Assembly: GCA_022819745.1 (NCBI GenBank)
Contig: JAJEGS010000022.1
Coordinates: 36,699 to 100,698 of the forward strand
DNA from: Candidatus Latescibacterota bacterium
GTDB lineage: Bacteria > Latescibacterota > UBA2968 > UBA8231
Length of the DNA: 64,000 nucleotides
Direction of reading: 5' to 3'
The position numbers and the translations under genes were made by a program. Shown here piece by piece: positions 59,114-64,000 of the stretch. How positions within the stretch are numbered: position 1 is the first letter of the stretch; each line of letters opens with the position of its first letter. Under the pieces are notes generated by a model, which saw nothing but the letters and a program-made list of their open reading frames with translations, had not been told where the DNA came from and did not search any database.

Positions 59114-60142
59114 CTAAGGCGTCGGAGCCTCCGCGTCGATCAGCCCTTCCTCCTTAAGCTCGGCCCAATAGTCCGCGGGAATCGCGCGCTCTAAGCAATC
59201 CACATTGGCGGCAACTTCCGCGACGGTCCGCGCTCCGGGAATGACGGTCGCCACCGTCGGATGTCCAAAGGGAAATTGCAGCGCCGCGGCCGCCAAGGGC
59301 ACCTCGTGCCGCGCGCAGACCGCCTTGATGCGGCGCACCTTCTCCAACACATCTTCTGGCGCGGGCGCATAGTTGTAATACGCACCTTCGACTGCTCCGG
59401 TAGCCAAAATCCCCGAATTGTACGGCCCGCCAATCACGATCCGCACCCCCTTCTCCGAGCACAGCGGCAACAACTCGCGCAGCGATTCCTGCTCCAGCAG
59501 CGTATAGCGGCCAGCCAGCAAAAAGGCATCGAAATCCCCAGCGCGGGCAAAGTCGGCCAGCATCTGCCACTGGTTCATACCCAAGCCGAGCGCCTTGATC
59601 ACCTTTTGCTGACGCAGTTCATCGAGCGCAGGATACGTTTCAGCCATCACTTGATCGAAGTACCCCCGCTCGCCCGACGTCCAATCCGGCTCAATGCTCT
59701 TCCCCTCGTCCGGATCGTGGATCAGCACCAGATCGAGCCGATCCATTTTGAGCCGTTCCAAACTCCCCTCAATCGAGCGCAGCACTGCGTCGCGCGAATA
59801 ATCGAAATAGCTAGTCATCTCGGGCGCATCCACGAACAGATCGACGTACTCGTCGCCGGGCTTTCGCTCCACCAGCGTATAGCCCACTTTCGAGGACAGG
59901 ACGATCTCGTCGCGGTTGTAGCGCGCCAGCCCCGGCCCCAAGCGCGTCTCGCTCAAGCCGTAGCCGTACAGCGGCGCAGTGTCAAAGTAGCGCACCCCAG
60001 CCGCAAAAGCCGCGTCTAGCACGTCCAACCCCTCTTGCTCGCTCAGCACCGAGTACATATTGCCAAAAGTCGTGCCGCCCAGCCCCAAACGCGTTACCTC
60101 CAAGCCGTACGGCCCAACTTTTTCTCTATCTCCTGCTCGCAT
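59114..60142 (-). CDS. Aldo/keto reductase, L-fucose/aldose dehydrogenase-like, copy 2
   Basis: Started at ATG 60142 with GAGGAGG upstream (342 residues; the frame reaches 60226). D54, Y59 and K85 (YFDTAPLYGYG, LSSKVGY) and H in LVLIHDPD form the tetrad. The YFDTAPLYGxGLSE-x-RLG and VIPGART segments place it with D-threo-aldose/L-fucose/galactose dehydrogenases of AKR family type, which oxidise the sugar C1. It lies 13 bases behind the multi-span membrane protein gene at 60156, forming one operon and supporting a sugar for that transporter-like protein. Confidence 0.92.
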   Translation of the reverse strand: MRAGDREKVGPYGLEVTRLGLGGTTFGNMYSVLSEQEGLDVLDAAFAAGVRYFDTAPLYGYGLSETRLGPGLARYNRDEIVLSSKVGYTLVERKPGDEYVDLFVDAPEMTSYFDYSRDAVLRSIEGSLERLKMDRLDLVLIHDPDEGKSIEPDWTSGERGYFDQVMAETYPALDELRQQKVIKALGLGMNQWQMLADFARAGDFDAFLLAGRYTLLEQESLRELLPLCSEKGVRIVIGGPYNSGILATGAVEGAYYNYAPAPEDVLEKVRRIKAVCARHEVPLAAAALQFPFGHPTVATVIPGARTVAEVAANVDCLERAIPADYWAELKEEGLIDAEAPTP

Positions 60143-60155
60143 TGATTTTTCCTCC

Positions 60156-62099
60156 TCAAAAAATCGGAATCCGATTGCCGGTCTCCCCGGTGATATAGTC
60201 AAAGAGTACCCAGAATCCCGAGACAAAAATGTGCCCCAAAATAAACCCCAAAAACAAAGGCCGTAGCTGCCGATAGAGCGTCACACCCCCGTATTTGAGC
60301 ACCAGCGCCTTCAATACCCAGCCGATAAAAATGCTGAACCACGTCCAAATAATCGTCAGGGTCGCGCCGATGGGGAAACCGAGGTAATGCACCGGCCACC
60401 AGAGAAAGTGGTGCCGGGCGTACATCAACAACCCCATGATCGCCGCGCCGATTCCCGCGAACATGAAGCGCGGCCCGATCTCGCCAAAGTCGTTTAAGGG
60501 GTGCCTAGGATTGGCGATCTTGTAGGCCGAATCGCCGTGAACAATCTCGCCGAAGCGGTTGTAGAACCACCAGTCCAAATTGATACCCCCGTACTGATAC
60601 CCCATCCACACCACCATCCATATGGAGCCAGCCAAGCCGACCGCAATCGAGAGCATTAGCGCCCAAAACAGCGGCCGTCCTCGCACCTGACCAATATCGG
60701 CCAGCTTGAGCCCATTGATCGCCGAGGCCATCACCATAGTCCGCAGATCGCCCGCCCAGCTAAAGGTCATCCCCAAGCTCACCAACCCCGACGGCCCAAT
60801 CGCCTCCGTCCCCACCGCGTCGATCACAAACGGCTGGGCCGTCATCTGTGCCCGCGCAAAACCCAACCCGCCCTCGGCCACAATCCGCGTCAGCCCGTAG
60901 AAGATGCAGAAGGCGACGAAAAGGAAAAACAGCGCGACCCACCAAGGCACCCCCGATAGGATCAGCCAACCGGTAGCGTACGCGCTGGCCAAAACCAAGA
61001 CGATGATTGCCGCCCGATACGAGAGAATCTCCTGCGAATCGTCCAGCCCTCCCTCGTTGTACAGAGCCTTGCGCCAGACCTGCCGCAGATAGCTACGGCT
61101 GTTCCACAGGCCGTAGAGCACCAGCACCAGCATGGCTCCCATCCCCTCGTAGGACACCGACATCGAGCCTTCCATAAACAGATCGCGGCGGCCGGGCAGC
61201 GAATAGCCGAGGACGTTCTCGGTGGTGATCTGCGCTTTGGTCAACAAGTGGAAGAGCCAAATGCTCAACCCCACGTCTAAGCTCAAAAAGTACGCCAGCC
61301 CCAGCGCGACAAAGTTCACATTCGTCGTCAGCGTCAGCGCGTGGTTAAACAGCGAGACGCTATTGCGCAACTGCACTTCGGGGATAAAGGGGAAATAGTG
61401 GTTTAAGGCATTGGTGCTATACAGCAAAAAGGGCAGCGCGAATCCGATCCACAAAAGCGGCCTTTTGAACAGCGGAACGACGATGGACCCGCTCTTGCCT
61501 TCTTCGGTCAGGTCAATGGGTAGCTGCAGCAGCGGAAAGGTCAAGCGGTCGTAGTCAACCCACTGACGGCGAACGATCGACGCGATGCAGATCATCATCA
61601 GGTAAATCGCCAGAATAAACGACACCCAAGCCGCCAGCGGCACCATCCAGTGTTCCCAGGGAATGGGCTGCCCCTTGGGCAAGCCCTCGAAGAAATACTT
61701 GATCGCGTCTGAATCCTGCGGCACCATCCACTCGCGGACGTAGGGATGCAACAGCTCCGACCAATTGTTCTCGGGGGTGGCATAGTAGTAGATATTGGGC
61801 AACATGGCGATTAAGTTGCCCGTAAAACCCCACGTGGGAATGGCTGAGCCAATGATCATCATCGCGTAAATGATGATCAACTCGGAACGGTTAAAACCCC
61901 AAGAACGGCGCAGCAGCTTGAGCACGGGATTGATAAAAGCCACCACCAGAAAGAACAGGAACACCGCCCCAGCGGTGATGTAATCGGAGGACATGCCCGC
62001 AGTGGCCATCGCCAGCCGGGCATAGGCGAAGAACATGTTGATCGCCAGTGAGAGCAACGCACCCACGGCGAACGAGCGATAGGTAAAATTACCGGGCAT
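60156..62099 (-). CDS. Multi-span membrane protein (DUF6785/DUF6784-like), copy 3 of 3
   Basis: This 647-residue protein carries the same landmarks as copies 1 and 2: YYATPENNWSELLHPY, RRQWVDYDRLTFPLLQLP, GYSLPGRRDLF, and WVLKALVLKYGGVTLYRQLRPLFLG. About 12-14 membrane segments. It is paired with the aldo/keto reductase 13 bases downstream, and divergent from the Gfo/Idh gene at 62209. No convincing ribosome site is visible. The three copies share the same length to within one residue, which implies strong constraint on the whole protein. Confidence 0.8.
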   Translation of the reverse strand: MPGNFTYRSFAVGALLSLAINMFFAYARLAMATAGMSSDYITAGAVFLFFLVVAFINPVLKLLRRSWGFNRSELIIIYAMMIIGSAIPTWGFTGNLIAMLPNIYYYATPENNWSELLHPYVREWMVPQDSDAIKYFFEGLPKGQPIPWEHWMVPLAAWVSFILAIYLMMICIASIVRRQWVDYDRLTFPLLQLPIDLTEEGKSGSIVVPLFKRPLLWIGFALPFLLYSTNALNHYFPFIPEVQLRNSVSLFNHALTLTTNVNFVALGLAYFLSLDVGLSIWLFHLLTKAQITTENVLGYSLPGRRDLFMEGSMSVSYEGMGAMLVLVLYGLWNSRSYLRQVWRKALYNEGGLDDSQEILSYRAAIIVLVLASAYATGWLILSGVPWWVALFFLFVAFCIFYGLTRIVAEGGLGFARAQMTAQPFVIDAVGTEAIGPSGLVSLGMTFSWAGDLRTMVMASAINGLKLADIGQVRGRPLFWALMLSIAVGLAGSIWMVVWMGYQYGGINLDWWFYNRFGEIVHGDSAYKIANPRHPLNDFGEIGPRFMFAGIGAAIMGLLMYARHHFLWWPVHYLGFPIGATLTIIWTWFSIFIGWVLKALVLKYGGVTLYRQLRPLFLGFILGHIFVSGFWVLFDYITGETGNRIPIF

Positions 62100-62146
62100 T
62101 AGGGCATCTTAGGACATAATCTATTTCGGCGCAAACGCACGCCGAT

Positions 62147-62175
62147 TTGTCGCCGACCAAACTGCATTCTATACT
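62147..62175 (+). promoter_or_regulatory. Candidate promoter of the 62209 gene
   Basis: TTGTCG (62147-62152) and TATACT (62170-62175) are spaced by exactly 17 bases, giving a good sigma-70-like fit for the -10 and a fair one for the -35, about 33 bases before the ATG, which itself has AAAGGA as ribosome site. Confidence 0.5.
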
Positions 62176-62208
62176 TAGCGCACCTTCATTCACACCAAAG
62201 GATACCCT

Positions 62209-63261
62209 ATGGCAGCGCTCAAAGTCGGCATCATTGGCCTCGGCGGCATCGCCCGCTCCCACTGTGATTCAATCGCCCATCTCGACCAAGTAGAAGTAGT
62301 AGCAGTCGCCGATTTGTTCGAGGAGAAGCGGCGCGAGTACATGGACAAGTACCACATCCCCAAGGGCTATTCAACGCACCACGAACTTTTGGAAGATGCC
62401 GACGTCGATGCGGTCGCCGTCGTCCTCGGCCACCAGTTGCACCACCAGCTCACCATCGACGCCTGCCGCGCCGGCAAGCACGTACTCGTCGAAAAGCCCA
62501 TGGCCATCAACCTAGAGCAATGCGACGCCATGGTCGCCGCGGCCGCAGAAAACAATGTCAAGCTGATGGTCGGGCTGTCGCAGCACTTTTACAGCACCAG
62601 CCTCAAGGCCAAGGAAATCCTCGACTCCGGCCAACTCGGCCCCGTGATTACGGCTGTCAGCTACATGTCGAAAAATTGGAATTTCGCCGGCCGCCGGCCC
62701 CAATACCGCAGTCGCTTCCACGGCGGCGGCATGTGGTTGACCAACGGAGTCCACGTCGTCGATCGGCTCACATGGGTGATGGCTTCGCAAGCCGCGTCGG
62801 TCTCAGCCGCCATTGGCACCCGCGCTCACTACCAAGCCAGCGACGATTCAGCCACCGCCTTTATCCGCTACAAGAACGGCCTCGCCGGCACGGCCGTGGC
62901 CGTGGGATTCGCCGACGGCGCGCCGAACTTTGAATGCCAAGTGATCTGCGCCAATGGCTCGCTGCGCTTCAGCCAGCACGGCGAGAAGTACGTCAAAGTA
63001 GGTCAGGGCGATACGTGGGAAGATATCCCCTTTGAGGACGCGCCAACCGAGATGTATCACGAGTGGAAGAGCTTTGCCGAGGCCATCGCGCTCAACATCG
63101 AGCCGCCGACCCACGGCCAATACGGGCGGCACATCATGGAAATCCTCTTCGCCGCCGAAACCTCGTCCCTCACCCGCCGCGAGGTCAAAATAGGCCGCCG
63201 CCCGCATTGGCAAACCCAGACTTCCGGTGCGCCCGTGACCACTCAGCACGGGTGGATTTAA
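62209..63261 (+). CDS. Gfo/Idh/MocA-family oxidoreductase 2
   Basis: The 350-residue protein has GIIGLGGIA (residues 7-15) and EKP at 95-97 (HVLVEKPMAI), the same positions as in the protein at 13362. The pattern WLTNGVHVVDRL and the HF-x-S segment in the C-terminal alpha/beta domain are typical. It uses NAD(P) to oxidise a sugar or cyclitol. It is alone on this strand and divergent from the membrane protein copy 3, so a shared control region lies at 62100-62208. Confidence 0.93.
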   Translation: MAALKVGIIGLGGIARSHCDSIAHLDQVEVVAVADLFEEKRREYMDKYHIPKGYSTHHELLEDADVDAVAVVLGHQLHHQLTIDACRAGKHVLVEKPMAINLEQCDAMVAAAAENNVKLMVGLSQHFYSTSLKAKEILDSGQLGPVITAVSYMSKNWNFAGRRPQYRSRFHGGGMWLTNGVHVVDRLTWVMASQAASVSAAIGTRAHYQASDDSATAFIRYKNGLAGTAVAVGFADGAPNFECQVICANGSLRFSQHGEKYVKVGQGDTWEDIPFEDAPTEMYHEWKSFAEAIALNIEPPTHGQYGRHIMEILFAAETSSLTRREVKIGRRPHWQTQTSGAPVTTQHGWI

Positions 63262-63312
63262 GAAGCTGTCTGGAAGTATTCGTCTGCATGCTCAGCGTTG
63301 ATGGTATGCTTC

Positions 63313-63350
63313 CTGTCATGCTGAGCGGAGCGCAGCGGAGTCGAAGCATC
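63313..63350. repeat. Copy of the 38-bp TGTCATGCTGAGCG repeat
   Basis: These 38 bases match 28103-28140 with a single substitution. Here the left inverted arm is only partly kept (GCTCAGCG-like at 63290), so this copy is eroded. Confidence 0.75.
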
Positions 63351-63382
63351 TCTCGCTAGAATTTCAATCCTTTCGGACGACT

Positions 63383-63850
63383 CTAATGCGCCAGCGGTGT
63401 CATATCCCCAGCCTGCGCCACTTCCTCTAGCTCTGCCACACTCGCCGCGCCACTGGACACGGTCGAAACCCGCTCATCGGCCAAGACCCAGCGGAACGCG
63501 CTCTGCGGCAGCGTTGACTCCTCCTGCTCCAGCCGGGCGATCGTCTCCCATGCCCGCTGCCGCTCTTCCTCGCGCTCAAACCGACGCTCCACCGCCGCGC
63601 GCTGGTCCTTACCGGCGACGTACATACCCCCAGCCAGCACCGTCGCCAGCACCACGCCCATATCGCTTTGCGCGGCGGCCGGCAAGATTTCTTCCGCCGC
63701 TAACTGCACACAGGGATGATAGTCGTGGTAGCACAGCACCGTATCAAATTCACCGGTCGCTGCCAGCCGCGTCAGCAGAGGGATGGCCCGGCCCGTCACG
63801 CCGATAAAATCGCACAACCCCTGTTTCTGCGCGGCGCGCAAACCCTCCAA
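63383..63850 (-). CDS. Aldo/keto reductase C-terminal fragment, 5' truncated
   Basis: The frame from TTG 63850 gives 155 residues matching only the second half of an AKR barrel: TLEGLRAAQKQG, FIGVTGR, VLCYHDYHP, and a C-terminal FRWVLADERVSTVSSGA. The N-terminal half with the catalytic tetrad is absent. Upstream codons continue in frame (NINPCYCRVLRGG) but do not resemble an AKR and hit a stop within the next 40 codons. Either the gene is broken near 63865 or the contig has a join there. Confidence 0.7.
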   Translation of the reverse strand: MEGLRAAQKQGLCDFIGVTGRAIPLLTRLAATGEFDTVLCYHDYHPCVQLAAEEILPAAAQSDMGVVLATVLAGGMYVAGKDQRAAVERRFEREEERQRAWETIARLEQEESTLPQSAFRWVLADERVSTVSSGAASVAELEEVAQAGDMTPLAH

Positions 63851-63865
63851 AGTCCCGCCCCTAAG

Positions 63866-64000
63866 TACACGACAGTAACATGGGTTGATATTGTCGGGCT
63901 TGTTTAGGTTGGTCTCGTGTTTGGTGTATGATTTGTGTGAGTTGGTCTAATCCTTTTCGAAAGAGGCTTATGGCTTTTCGTCCATGTTTTTTTATCGGGA
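63866..64000. other. AT-rich segment of different character at the right edge
   Basis: From about 63866 to the edge the sequence turns markedly AT-rich (ATTGTCGGGCTTGTTTAGG, GTGTATGATTTGTGTGAG), unlike the GC-rich coding DNA to its left, and no open frame of note is seen. It adjoins the truncated aldo/keto reductase and may be the edge of a mobile element that continues beyond the window. Confidence 0.4.

Noticed and set aside
1..64000. tRNA, rRNA or replication-origin features
   Set aside because: Scanning for tRNA T-loops, rRNA-like stretches and clustered repeats gave no convincing candidate.

Overview
The window reads as a piece of chromosome from an uncultured, fairly GC-rich Gram-negative bacterium. 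The mix of secreted proteins ending in a 'FTPNGD' FlgD/CHU_C-type domain, FG-GAP/ASPIC-UnbV lipoproteins, sulfatase, phytanoyl-CoA dioxygenase-like proteins, several Gfo/Idh/MocA and aldo/keto reductases, and a family of about 646-residue multi-span membrane proteins is what I would expect from the FCB group (Latescibacterota/Poribacteria-like lineages). This placement is inference: no rRNA, tRNA or ribosomal protein gene was seen. No gene-free stretch exceeds about 300 bases.

Region 1 (1-17034) is a carbohydrate/organic-compound utilisation region. It holds an edge-truncated TPR protein, a multi-span membrane protein, a TIM-barrel sugar isomerase-like protein, two beta-propeller glycosidase-like proteins plus a third relative, an M19-type dipeptidase relative, a nitrilase, a Gfo/Idh dehydrogenase, two tandem PhyH-like dioxygenases and a cyclase-family hydrolase. 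Inside it a GH95-like glycosidase gene is split: its N-terminal piece lies at 9245-9376, its C-terminal piece at 7123-7848, and four small genes with a strongly structured RNA-like segment sit between two imperfect direct repeats.

Region 2 (17131-22429) is a defence-like island on the minus strand: an AAA15-type ATPase with a one-base-spaced partner of unknown type, then a HigA N-terminal fragment coupled to a 1016-residue N6 DNA methylase that has a PD-ExE nuclease-like N-terminus and a UPF0175-like C-terminus. Region 3 (22575-25222) is an enolase-superfamily enzyme with a sulfatase.

Region 4 (25366-46176) is dominated by surface/secreted proteins: three discoidin-like proteins with FlgD/CHU_C C-termini, and two large paralogous proteins that flank a SurA/PpiC-like lipoprotein in one tight operon. 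It is interspersed with a PIN toxin-antitoxin pair, an orphan antitoxin-like gene, a GmrSD/DUF262 protein, a DUF4160/DUF2442 pair, a 164-bp duplicated intergenic element and two small coiled-coil membrane proteins with 7- and 11-residue repeats.

Region 5 (46352-64000) has a pentapeptide-repeat protein fused to a channel-like tail, a tautomerase, an FG-GAP lipoprotein, a GT39-like membrane glycosyltransferase with TPRs, two more copies of the 646-residue membrane protein, three aldo/keto reductases (one truncated), an outer-membrane-barrel candidate, an epimerase, a GH116-type glycosidase and a second Gfo/Idh dehydrogenase. The repeated pairing of multi-span membrane proteins with sugar-modifying enzymes suggests uptake and oxidation of diverse sugars or sugar derivatives, but no substrate can be named from the sequence.
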